Below, piece by piece: positions 23,501 to 30,549 of a DNA stretch of 31,687 nucleotides. Source of the DNA: a virus. The notes beneath the pieces were generated by a model. That model did no database searches, was not told the origin of the DNA, and saw only the letters and a list, made by a program, of their open reading frames with translations. The position numbers were made by a program, and so were the translations under genes. Position 1 is the stretch's first letter; each line of letters opens with the position of its first letter. The stretch is from IMG/VR virus record IMGVR_UViG_3300021085_000125, positions 1-31,687 of that record; one strand, given 5' to 3'.

Positions 23501-25569
23501 GCGGCACTAGATGTTTGTCCAAATTGTGTGGGGGCGGCTCCTAGTCTGCCAATCGTAGCGTTTTGTTTTTGCTGAATCTGCATTTGGCGCTGTTGCATAT
23601 ATGTCTTAATACGCTCTTGCATTGCCGGGTCTTGTTGGGCTTTTTGCTGGATGTCAGGTTGTTGTAACCATTGTTGGAATACTTGGAGTTTCATTTCGTG
23701 TGCATCGTTCTCACGCACATTGGGTGGTACTCCAGCCGCAAGTTCGGCTATGGTTTGACGCTCTTCCTCGACTGCTTTCTGTGTGGCAGTTTCCTTAGGT
23801 AAAACAATCTGCTCTGCCGCACCGGGCATGATTTGTCCGATTGCAAGCGATAGGAGTCGTTCGGTATCCACCACTCCATTCTTATCCATTGTGGATGATA
23901 TTTGACCAATCGTCTTTACCCGTTCGAGCATTTGCTCAGGGTCTTGGGTGGCCACATCGTACTGCATATAAAAATCAAAGCGTTCTCCCGCCCTACCCTT
24001 TGCGTACTTCTGCATATCCTGTACACCTGTAACGCGAAAGTATTCTTCGTTCGGTCCATACTGTTGGTACAGGCTATAGACTTGATCCATTACATACTTC
24101 ATATGGTGAAGTACTTTATTGATAAAATGTTGTTGCTTGATTTGCGACTCCACGGGATCGACACCGGGTGCATTGTTACCCATGTAACGATCAAACATTT
24201 CCTGTACTAATCTACGAACTTCCACGGAACCAGCATCGTAGCGTGGGGTATCCGCAAAACGAATCTCTCCAGGTGTACGATAAGGAATACGAACTCCCGG
24301 ACCCCACTTTGATGGGGATCTTCCAAGGGGATGTTCTATTGGTGGGATTGTACTTAGGCTTTGACGGTCAATCGATGCATCGTACTCAACCTTGGTTACC
24401 TGTTGAAATGGTTCACCAACTTCGGGAATTGAGCGGGAGGAGTACAATCGTTTAGATGTCTTTTCGTAAGTACTTACAATAAAGGGATATCCACCATGAC
24501 CATAATCCATAAGGGTATGCTTGGCATAGAGGTCGGCTACTTCGTTACAAAATACCGTGCAGTAAATACCAGGCACATCATCCTCATCGAGTAAACGCTG
24601 GTAACAATATACGACACGGATGGTCTCGTCATCATCGCGAAGTATCTCGTCTTGTAAACTAAGGTTGTGGGTATACACATCATTCTCGCCCACATTCGCA
24701 GACTCGATTGCTTTTTCCACAAACTCCTCGTCCCAATTCTCGGTATGTATCTTTGCACGCAGTTGTTCTGGTGTCATGTTTAACACATGAAATACATAGG
24801 GAGCTTCTTGTGGATCGATGGTATAGTTAGGCCAAAAAACATCCTCGTCAGGTGCAAGTGCCTTGATGCGCGGACGACTTACAACCCTACGGAGGACAGG
24901 GACTGTGGTTTCTCCCTCCTTGCGCAACTCTTTAAGCATTGCTCGTGCCTTTGTTTTTGAGACATCGAACTGCTCGGCCATAGCCGCAGATAACTCCTCA
25001 TCCATACTGCCATCGCCAATAGCTTCTGCAATTTGTGGAAGAGCCATTGCAATCTCATCTAGTTTGATGGACTGCTGTTGCTTTAGGTCTTGTTGCTCGT
25101 AGTACACATAATGAACCATCATTCCTTTTTCAAAGAAGTGATTAAGTCCGAGTTCTACTTGCTCATAAAAATCATCCATCTTGGAGTTAACCAACCAACG
25201 AACAAACATAGATATTACATTTGCCCGCGCGATATCGTTAGACTCTACAGGAGTTGCGACCAAATGTGCTTGGCGGATCGCGTTTAAAGACATTGCCACG
25301 CATTTGTTTACCTGGTTATCCACCATGCGAATCTCTTGATCGCTGGCTCCATCCCAAGGAAATACCTCGCCTGTCTGACTATCAGCGGAGTGCTTCTTAA
25401 AATCATTGGACTTTCCCGCCCATATACAATTACGGACATCGTAGTCGCGTTGTCTACGATCTATCCACTCACCAAGGTCCGACTGTGTTTCACGGTAAGT
25501 ATCCCGCAGATAATTGATATCGGGTTCCTTGGAGACAAATAAAAGCTCCGGGTCTGAGGAATTATGCAT
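23497..25569 (-). CDS. Portal protein
   Basis: A 690-residue dodecameric portal of the large, P22-like kind. The N-terminus includes GEVFPWDGASDQEIRMVDNQ, a typical portal wing entry. The middle has PDEDVFWPNYTIDPQEAPYV, YPFIVSTYEKTSKRLYSSRS and IPEVGEPFQQVTKVEYDASI. The C-terminus is a long Gln-rich helical barrel (QQWLQQPDIQQKAQQDPAMQ). It would form the DNA entry vertex and dock TerL, encoded upstream. A promoter overlapping the TerL 3' end could give a nearly leaderless mRNA. Its stop overlaps the next gene as ATGA. Confidence 0.88.
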   Translation of the reverse strand: MHNSSDPELLFVSKEPDINYLRDTYRETQSDLGEWIDRRQRDYDVRNCIWAGKSNDFKKHSADSQTGEVFPWDGASDQEIRMVDNQVNKCVAMSLNAIRQAHLVATPVESNDIARANVISMFVRWLVNSKMDDFYEQVELGLNHFFEKGMMVHYVYYEQQDLKQQQSIKLDEIAMALPQIAEAIGDGSMDEELSAAMAEQFDVSKTKARAMLKELRKEGETTVPVLRRVVSRPRIKALAPDEDVFWPNYTIDPQEAPYVFHVLNMTPEQLRAKIHTENWDEEFVEKAIESANVGENDVYTHNLSLQDEILRDDDETIRVVYCYQRLLDEDDVPGIYCTVFCNEVADLYAKHTLMDYGHGGYPFIVSTYEKTSKRLYSSRSIPEVGEPFQQVTKVEYDASIDRQSLSTIPPIEHPLGRSPSKWGPGVRIPYRTPGEIRFADTPRYDAGSVEVRRLVQEMFDRYMGNNAPGVDPVESQIKQQHFINKVLHHMKYVMDQVYSLYQQYGPNEEYFRVTGVQDMQKYAKGRAGERFDFYMQYDVATQDPEQMLERVKTIGQISSTMDKNGVVDTERLLSLAIGQIMPGAAEQIVLPKETATQKAVEEERQTIAELAAGVPPNVRENDAHEMKLQVFQQWLQQPDIQQKAQQDPAMQERIKTYMQQRQMQIQQKQNATIGRLGAAPTQFGQTSSAA

Positions 25570-25578
25570 GCGTAGCTT

Positions 25579-25607
25579 AATGTAGTTCTTTGTGCTTGAC
25601 TCGTCAA
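25579..25607 (-). promoter_or_regulatory. Promoter of the portal transcript
   Basis: Minus-strand TTGACG (25602-25607), 17-bp spacer, TACATT (25579-25584). A start point about 7 nt downstream would lie only 3-4 nt before the portal ATG, so the mRNA would be leaderless or nearly so; no ribosome site is present, which fits. Confidence 0.6.
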
Positions 25608-25608
25608 T

Positions 25609-27285
25609 CTAATATCCACCACCACCGGTACACCGTAGGCTGGATTGTGATATATGATCTGCTCCACTAATCAATAAATAGCGGATACAATCGATCTGAT
25701 CCTTGAAGTGTTCGGTACGAGATTGCCCGCTATACTCAAGTAGCGAAGTAATAGTATTGTCACATCTATCTGATACATAGAGCTTTGGGCAATTACCCGA
25801 AGTCATAGGCTCGGTATCATCCCATGATAACGCATCATTTATCTTAGCAATACCAGCCTCGATATCCACACCAGGTGCGGGACGAAATACAAAGTTAAGG
25901 TTAGCCATTTGGTTGATGATGTTACTCTCCCCCTCTTTTGTCCGTACCGTGGCCGCACCCATGCGGGGATCGACAATGCGTTCAAAGATATCCTCACCAT
26001 CCTCTAAATCCTCGAAGTGGTTTCGGTAATCTTCGTAACCCCACCCAAGTGGACGCTGTGCGGGTCCAGGCTTACCCACACTCTTACCCAATGCATTTGT
26101 ATGCGGTAACGCCCATTGCCCCATCGTACTATCGGGGAACTCGCGGTAAATGTATATCCGTCCATCCGGCATAACTCCCGCCCATATTGCCACCCACGGC
26201 TTGCTCCCGCCAGGGTCGCATACGAAATAGCGGGTGCAAGCCAAAGAAGGATCGGCAATGAAGGGGATCTTCTCATGTGGGACAATGTTCGTTTCGCGAT
26301 TGAACTTCGGAAAACGCCCCTCCATTGCCTTGGACGGTATGCCATAGAGACGGGCCAACTTCACCTCTAATGGTTGTTTGGAGTATGTGCGAATCAACTC
26401 CTGTCCATCTATAAAAGGGGATTGATCTGTATGGAAATAATATATCCTACAGTTCGGCCAATTCGCACAAATTTGTTCGGTTGGAACTTCGCGATCTAGT
26501 AGCTTTGAATACCTCGTACTAACCGTCTCTGCACCCTTGAGTAAACTATTGATCAACGGTGTCCAGCCTTGAAGGGTCGTAAAGGTAAGGATTAATCGTC
26601 CGTGGTAATCCACCGTTCTTCCGAGCAATGTATTAAATATACTTTCGGGAACCTCTTCATCCAGGTGAATTGCGTGTGCAGACCAGCCCTCGAATATCTG
26701 AGGGTCTGCCATATACTGCCTATAATTATTAAAATATATCGTACTTCCACGCTCCGCACCCGGAGCAGTTGGTGGAAGGATTGCCTTAGCCGAGTTAAAT
26801 CCATTCTTCTGATTGTATTGCAAGCTATGGTTCTCACTCTTCTTCTTTGCACGCTTGTATCGGGCTGGTAAGTTCTGCCAAATATACTTCTGTGCATCTG
26901 AGATCGAACGCTCCTCAGTAACATGCATTGAACGAATCTCAGCTTCGGGAATAGATTGAGCTAAGTGTACTAACATCCGAGAAGCGAACATGGTTTTGGA
27001 ACTCCGGTTTCCGCCGAGGCAGACATGAATCTTTGTATCCTTCCAATTATCCATCACCCTACGCCAACCAGGTAGTGTCCAACCCCATTGGATCGGGTCT
27101 TCAATCTCACTATTAGGCTGATCGATAAGTAAGCGACTAAGCATCTCTGCACGATCCTGTGGTAACGCATCAACCTCCTCATTGGATAATGCACACTCTA
27201 ACTCGCCCTTGTTAAACCGCAGATCATCTGTCCACGGAATACCAAAGTTTGCGTCTATCTCATCTGCGTAGGTGAACTTAGGCAT
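25609..27285 (-). CDS. terL: Terminase large subunit
   Basis: A 558-residue packaging motor. The ATPase half has a Walker A variant GGNRSSKT (91-98), Walker B with catalytic Glu in AIHLDEE (205-211) and a coupling motif LTFTTLQG (233-240). The RNase-H-like nuclease half has an acidic residue in FVCDPGGSKPW (Asp357) and another in ERIVDPRMGA (Asp439). It cleaves concatemers and pumps DNA into the head through the portal. It overlaps the upstream small nuclease by 8 nt. Length is slightly above the 450-550 usual for short-tailed phages. Confidence 0.92.
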   Translation of the reverse strand: MPKFTYADEIDANFGIPWTDDLRFNKGELECALSNEEVDALPQDRAEMLSRLLIDQPNSEIEDPIQWGWTLPGWRRVMDNWKDTKIHVCLGGNRSSKTMFASRMLVHLAQSIPEAEIRSMHVTEERSISDAQKYIWQNLPARYKRAKKKSENHSLQYNQKNGFNSAKAILPPTAPGAERGSTIYFNNYRQYMADPQIFEGWSAHAIHLDEEVPESIFNTLLGRTVDYHGRLILTFTTLQGWTPLINSLLKGAETVSTRYSKLLDREVPTEQICANWPNCRIYYFHTDQSPFIDGQELIRTYSKQPLEVKLARLYGIPSKAMEGRFPKFNRETNIVPHEKIPFIADPSLACTRYFVCDPGGSKPWVAIWAGVMPDGRIYIYREFPDSTMGQWALPHTNALGKSVGKPGPAQRPLGWGYEDYRNHFEDLEDGEDIFERIVDPRMGAATVRTKEGESNIINQMANLNFVFRPAPGVDIEAGIAKINDALSWDDTEPMTSGNCPKLYVSDRCDNTITSLLEYSGQSRTEHFKDQIDCIRYLLISGADHISQSSLRCTGGGGY

Positions 27286-27745
27286 TGAACCTCCTTAACT
27301 TATCCTGGTCCAACGCATAGCCCACGCCATGCCCCAAGTTCTTCTTATTCTCATCCTTGATTAAATCCTTCTTCCATGCCCATCCCTTGAAGTCCAAGGA
27401 GTTCCCATCCACCACGCATAGTACATATACATCCACATCGGGGTTTACCTTGAGCGTACTAAGTAACCTCGCACCCTTGTGCTTGGACGCTTTGACATCA
27501 TAACGCTTCCCGCTTGCCATCACCCCATCCGCAGACCCGCTCCTCGGTGTAAGTCCAAGGTCGGGAAATGTATTCATCTGCTTGGCAAATCCATACTCTG
27601 CCATCATTCCCATCACATCCGCTTCCGCACCATCGTGGTTTCCCATCTTCGCATCACGCACCCCGTTACCACGGGCAATGAGACTACGCATCCGTCCAAC
27701 TAATTGGCAGACCTGTACCTCATCGGGCTGGAGATTAATTACCAT
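27278..27745 (-). CDS. Small PD-(D/E)XK nuclease
   Basis: A 155-residue protein. Catalytic candidates are Glu50 in GMMAEYGFAKQ, Asp73 in SGSADGV, and Asp83/Lys85 in KRYDVKAS, spaced as in the PD-(D/E)XK core, followed by a hydrophobic strand (DVDVYVLCVVDG) and a C-terminal WAWKKDLIK segment. Related small nucleases occur near terminases or in replication modules; possible roles are junction resolution, concatemer processing or host DNA degradation. It overlaps TerL by 8 nt and the MazG-like gene by 11 nt. Confidence 0.65.
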   Translation of the reverse strand: MVINLQPDEVQVCQLVGRMRSLIARGNGVRDAKMGNHDGAEADVMGMMAEYGFAKQMNTFPDLGLTPRSGSADGVMASGKRYDVKASKHKGARLLSTLKVNPDVDVYVLCVVDGNSLDFKGWAWKKDLIKDENKKNLGHGVGYALDQDKLRRFNA

Positions 27746-28028
27746 CTTTCACGAACACACCATCAACCATCTTGCCTTTTCTGTCCTTAATATCCCGGTA
27801 TGCGGTAAGCAAACAGTCCTCTAGTGTGACATTATTTCGCGTACATATATTAATCAATATGACCAATATATCCCCAATATCATCAAGCATACATTCATCC
27901 TTACAAACAGAGTCACTCAGTTCGCCAAGTTCTTGCATTAATTTCAATACCTGTGACTTATCTGTGGAACCCTTAATGAGATTCCGATCTATATGCCACC
28001 GCTCAACTTTACCTATTAATTCTTCCAT
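27735..28028 (-). CDS. MazG-like nucleotide pyrophosphohydrolase
   Basis: A 97-residue all-helical protein. Metal-binding acidic motifs QELGELSD (32-39, E33 and E36) and DDIGDILVILI (49-59, D50 and D53) match the ExxE ... (E/D)xxD pattern of MazG-type enzymes, which hydrolyse (d)NTPs or related nucleotides to monophosphates. Phage versions may alter nucleotide pools or alarmone levels. It is preceded by an AGGGG ribosome site. The length is that of a single MazG domain. Confidence 0.82.
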   Translation of the reverse strand: MEELIGKVERWHIDRNLIKGSTDKSQVLKLMQELGELSDSVCKDECMLDDIGDILVILINICTRNNVTLEDCLLTAYRDIKDRKGKMVDGVFVKDGN

Positions 28029-28060
28029 AAATACTTATCCCCTCGCTTGTATTTCCATTC

Positions 28061-28279
28061 CTATGATGATCGCGTCTTCGAGCGTTTGGCACGGGATTTC
28101 TTCTTTACCAATTGCCCATCCCTCTTGATCCGTTCCAATACCTCTTGGGATAATTTCGAGCATGGGGGACCCAACTTTCTCAAGTCGCACCGTGGTAATT
28201 CTTGTACTGATTCGGGAATGGCTCTTCCGTACTTTTTCCAAAAGATCGGATTCCAACCCGCTGGTACTCGCTGGCTCAC
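28061..28279 (-). CDS. Small basic protein, GTG start
   Basis: A 72-residue frame starting with GTG that overlaps the previous gene's TGA (GTGA), the same junction type as at 15232-15235. Product MSQRVPAGWNPIFWKKYGRA, then ELPRCDLRKLGPPCSKLSQE and a Lys/Arg-rich tail. Two Cys and a basic tail suggest nucleic-acid contact, no more. A competing frame (28035-28301) is less well placed. Unknown function. Confidence 0.5.
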   Translation of the reverse strand: MSQRVPAGWNPIFWKKYGRAIPESVQELPRCDLRKLGPPCSKLSQEVLERIKRDGQLVKKKSRAKRSKTRSS

Positions 28280-28416
28280 TTGTCATCCTTGAGTTTCTCA
28301 ATCTCCGCTTTTAAATCTGCGATCTCTTCGCGAAGCTCCTGGTTTACCTTGATTAAACGACTGACCCATTGTGGCCAACTCTCCATAGATTTACCTGTGG
28401 ACTTGTATATATTCAT
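28276..28416 (-). CDS. 46-residue coiled-coil protein
   Basis: Short frame starting MNIYKSTGKSMESWPQWVSR, followed by a clear leucine/isoleucine heptad coil (LIKVNQELREEIADLKAEIE). ATGA joins it to the upstream gene and GTGA to the downstream one. Likely a small dimer or trimer that bridges other proteins. Confidence 0.6.
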   Translation of the reverse strand: MNIYKSTGKSMESWPQWVSRLIKVNQELREEIADLKAEIEKLKDDK

Positions 28417-28598
28417 TCTTCCTCCTCCTCCTCTAGTTCAAACTCCCATCCAATTTCAAAAACTTCTTCCTCTAACCATTCATTAATTCCCTCCATGACT
28501 GATTTTGAAATAGTGATTTCATCAAGATCGCACTCCGCGTCCCATCGATTTAAAAGCACCTTAGCTTCGTGCCTAATTTGATCTGTTGGGTCTTGCAT
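28413..28598 (-). CDS. Small, extremely acidic protein
   Basis: A 61-residue protein starting MQDPTDQIRHEAKVLLNRWD and ending in an almost pure Glu tail (FELEEEEEE). Helical middle (SVMEGINEWLEEEVFEIGWE). Such acidic small phage proteins often mimic DNA or bind host enzymes, which is only a possibility here. It overlaps its neighbours on both sides. Confidence 0.55.
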   Translation of the reverse strand: MQDPTDQIRHEAKVLLNRWDAECDLDEITISKSVMEGINEWLEEEVFEIGWEFELEEEEEE

Positions 28599-28836
28599 AA
28601 TTCATAAAGTCCGAAACCGTGTTACCGATGGGCATTTGTCGCGGAGTGGTTGAGCGAGTAATCAAAATGTTTCCATTCCTATCCTTGAGGTTCTTACCCG
28701 ATTTATCCCTATAAGTTCTGAGTAATTGATTATTCCCCCAAAACTGATGCCATCCATCATTGACCTCTTCCCTAGTTGGCCAATTAGCAAAGAAGTGATC
28801 CCAATCAGATACCTCGAATGTATCATCGTTTTGCAT
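28573..28836 (-). CDS. Small Trp/Asn-rich protein
   Basis: An 87-residue protein starting MQNDDTFEVSDWDHFFANWP, then EEVNDGWHQFWGNNQLLRTY and a basic strand-like part (GKNLKDRNGNILITRSTTPR). No family recognised. Its ATG overlaps the stop of a 35-codon frame (TAATG), and its end overlaps the acidic gene by 26 nt. Confidence 0.55.
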   Translation of the reverse strand: MQNDDTFEVSDWDHFFANWPTREEVNDGWHQFWGNNQLLRTYRDKSGKNLKDRNGNILITRSTTPRQMPIGNTVSDFMNYARPNRSN

Positions 28837-28943
28837 TATAAAAAAGAGCTACTCTCCCGACCGAGTGTCGCCGAGGTGTCCTGTCTCTGTTTTCCTGACG
28901 CGGTAATACCGCCCATCGGAAAGTAGCCCTTAAAGTTGTTCAT
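28836..28943 (-). CDS. 35-residue peptide gene
   Basis: A frame of 35 codons (MNNFKGYFPMGGITASGKQR ...) starting inside the last codons of the methyltransferase. It has a good GGAGG site 7 nt before the ATG and ends TAATG on the next start. It fills the only gap in this part of the operon. The Gly/Ser/Gln-rich product has no recognised motif. Confidence 0.5.
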   Translation of the reverse strand: MNNFKGYFPMGGITASGKQRQDTSATLGRESSSFL

Positions 28944-30078
28944 TCATCTTCCTCCAAAGTGATTTCCACGCTATTTCTGCGGTTTGTGGGACGACTCCAT
29001 TGCCCAAGAGCCTAAGTCTGTCCACCCGATGGGTAAGCCCATCAACTGCTCCACCCAATTCGGATTGAGCTTCGCTTGAGCTTTCTTTGCTTTTGGAAAC
29101 TCCTTCATGTGGGCTTGAGTCGGAAGTCCCACAGAAAACTTCTGTCCCGTCTTTCTCACATTCTCGCCCGACTTCAGTATGTGATTTTCCACATCCCTGT
29201 AATCCCGACTCTTTGGAGTCAACCAAGACTCGTGGTTCTTCCCACTCGTACTGCTCTTCTCCGGGGCGGGCGGGCCAGCGTGTATCTTCGCTTCCTCCGC
29301 TAGTATCTTGCCCCCCGTTCCGGGCTTGCGACTGCCGGGGTTCCCGGCTCGCGGTGTGGGCCAATTCTTCGGGTTGTGTACCACTTCTCCTAGATTGCAC
29401 TTCCCCCTGTCGTGTGTCGCGTCTCTGCTCATCGTTTCCCTCGGAGTCGGCCAATTGGGGTTCTGATAGATCATCCTTGGTAGACTCACATCCCCTATTT
29501 TGCTCGGTGCGCAACCTGGGGTATCCTTCCAATCCCTCGATCTTGGTGTCGGGTAGTTTCGCCAAGATGAAGCATCGGATGCGTTGGTGAGGCGCGCCTG
29601 TTTCCTCCGCTGAGTACAAGCCCCACTCCGTTCGGTAACCATCTTCTTCCAAATCGGACAGGACTCGCCATAGCCCCATCGTGGTGTGACCTCGGACATT
29701 TTCAAAGAAGCACCAAACAGGTCTAATTGCCCGGACATGCTTTCGGATGTATGGCCATAAGTGCCTTGGGTCTTCTTCTCCTTTTCGCTTTCCCGCACTA
29801 CTGAAGGGCTGACATGGATATCCTCCAATGAGTCCGTGAATTTTTCCTCGAAATATTTCTGCTGGGAAGGTTTTGAGATCCGAGTAGATAGCTGCGTTAT
29901 CCATCCTCCCTTCTTCAATCTTCGCAACCAGGTTTGCTTGGACGAAGGCTTCGATCTCCACATTGCAGACTGTTCTAACATCCACGCCCGCTCGTCTAAT
30001 CCCAGATTCAATCCCTCCGTATCCGGTACAAAAGCTGATAATGTTTTGGGTACTATCCACATCTATGCGATCTCCCAT
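28930..30078 (-). CDS. DNA cytosine-5 methyltransferase
   Basis: A 382-residue C5-methyltransferase. Motif I SFCTGYGG (15-22) binds S-adenosylmethionine. Motif IV GGYPCQPFS (85-93) holds the catalytic Cys89, motif VI is ENV (126-128) and motif VIII is QRIR (165-168). Motifs IX-X (RVDRLRLLGNGVVPQTAEI) lie near the C-terminus. Between VIII and IX, where target recognition sits, is a hydrophilic 170-residue region with four LADS-like repeats (LPDTK, LADSE, LAHTA, LVDSK). It probably protects phage DNA from host restriction. No cognate restriction gene is visible. A second long frame is embedded in the gene. It overlaps the HTH gene by 16 nt. Confidence 0.9.
   Translation of the reverse strand: MGDRIDVDSTQNIISFCTGYGGIESGIRRAGVDVRTVCNVEIEAFVQANLVAKIEEGRMDNAAIYSDLKTFPAEIFRGKIHGLIGGYPCQPFSSAGKRKGEEDPRHLWPYIRKHVRAIRPVWCFFENVRGHTTMGLWRVLSDLEEDGYRTEWGLYSAEETGAPHQRIRCFILAKLPDTKIEGLEGYPRLRTEQNRGCESTKDDLSEPQLADSEGNDEQRRDTRQGEVQSRRSGTQPEELAHTASREPRQSQARNGGQDTSGGSEDTRWPARPGEEQYEWEEPRVLVDSKESGLQGCGKSHTEVGRECEKDGTEVFCGTSDSSPHEGVSKSKESSSEAQSELGGAVDGLTHRVDRLRLLGNGVVPQTAEIAWKSLWRKMNEQL
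28971..30062 (-). CDS. Candidate overprinted gene inside the methyltransferase (363 codons)
   Basis: An uninterrupted 363-codon frame wholly within the methyltransferase, in its +1 frame. The ATG directly follows the TAG of the HTH gene (TAGATG) and has a GGGAG ribosome site 9 nt upstream. The product is basic and has its own architecture: KKGGWITQLS near 51-60, QLDLFGASLKMSEV near 112-125, and four (W/Y)(P/L)TP(R/K) repeats (170, 204, 234, 280). Near the end is LNPNWVEQLMGLPIGWTDL (332-350). I recall this last motif and the WPTPR repeats from proteins annotated at phage methyltransferase loci, but cannot check. It may be an independent protein, a frameshift-fusion C-terminus of the methyltransferase, or a by-product of nucleotide conservation in the main frame. 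Confidence 0.45.
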   Translation of the reverse strand: MWIVPKTLSAFVPDTEGLNLGLDERAWMLEQSAMWRSKPSSKQTWLRRLKKGGWITQLSTRISKPSQQKYFEEKFTDSLEDIHVSPSVVRESEKEKKTQGTYGHTSESMSGQLDLFGASLKMSEVTPRWGYGESCPIWKKMVTERSGACTQRRKQARLTNASDASSWRNYPTPRSRDWKDTPGCAPSKIGDVSLPRMIYQNPNWPTPRETMSRDATHDRGKCNLGEVVHNPKNWPTPRAGNPGSRKPGTGGKILAEEAKIHAGPPAPEKSSTSGKNHESWLTPKSRDYRDVENHILKSGENVRKTGQKFSVGLPTQAHMKEFPKAKKAQAKLNPNWVEQLMGLPIGWTDLGSWAMESSHKPQK

Positions 30079-30491
30079 ACCCCGTGATCCTCACCTTTTA
30101 CTCTTATCTCATCCCCGACATAATACTTACCAGGTTTGCAACGAACCTTACCATGTGTCCCATCACGGAACTCTATTAACCGTAAAAATTTATTCTGTGG
30201 AATAGCATAGACCTTAGCCATACGAGCCTCTCCAACCTCTTCCCTGACCACAACCCTGGGCTTCTTCGCCTCCTCGATCATAGCGTCAACCTCAGCAATC
30301 TCTTCCTCTACAACCTTCTCGCCATTCAATTCACGCAACTTGCGCTCCATCTTGTACGATATTCGGTTTCCATGAACACATGTACGCATAGTACTACGCT
30401 TAATTCCCATCATCTTGGAAAATTCATCCCGACTAATTCCAACCTTTCTCAAGATTGCCATGCACTCCTTACCACCCATTCGTTCCGCCAT
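30063..30491 (-). CDS. HTH regulator with C-terminal beta domain
   Basis: A 142-residue protein. Residues 10-56 form a helix-turn-helix (CMAILRKVGISRDEFSKMMG, then STMRTCVHGNRISYKMERKL) like XRE/Cro-type domains that bind operators. An acidic helical linker (58-85) leads to a small beta domain (86-142, VYAIPQNKFLRLIEFRDGTH ... GKYYVGDEIRVKG). It is the first minus-strand gene of the right-hand operon and faces a divergent gene across 58 bp holding two TGTAG repeats 10 bp apart, so it is a good candidate for the regulator of those sites. GGGAG lies just before the ATG. It overlaps the methyltransferase start by 16 nt. Confidence 0.65.
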   Translation of the reverse strand: MAERMGGKECMAILRKVGISRDEFSKMMGIKRSTMRTCVHGNRISYKMERKLRELNGEKVVEEEIAEVDAMIEEAKKPRVVVREEVGEARMAKVYAIPQNKFLRLIEFRDGTHGKVRCKPGKYYVGDEIRVKGEDHGVWEIA

Positions 30492-30549
30492 AACTCCCTT
30501 TTGTAGTTTTTTGTAGCCTAGTCAAATAAAATAATATAAAAACTGCTAC
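30492..30549. promoter_or_regulatory. Divergent promoter/operator region
   Basis: 58 bp between divergent genes. TGTAG at 30502 and 30512 are exactly one helical turn apart. A plus-strand TATAAA (30535-30540) is 18 bp after TTGTAG (30511-30516) and would give a nearly leaderless transcript for the gene at 30550. On the minus strand only a TTGACT is seen, with no well-placed -10. CTACA recurs at 30546. A likely control point. Confidence 0.5.

Noticed and set aside
25310-25330. DnaA-box-like TTATCCACC
   Set aside because: A single 8/9 match inside the portal coding region, with no cluster around it; not evidence of an origin.
28035-28301. 88-codon minus-strand frame competing with the GTG-started gene at 28061-28279
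   Set aside because: Overlaps the coiled-coil gene by 26 nt, while the competing frame uses the GTGA junction also seen at 15232. I keep the latter, but the choice is not certain.
29087-29590. Plus-strand 167-codon frame antisense to the methyltransferase
   Set aside because: Ser/Pro/Cys-rich translation with no gene-like pattern, no ribosome site, antisense to the motif-rich frames.
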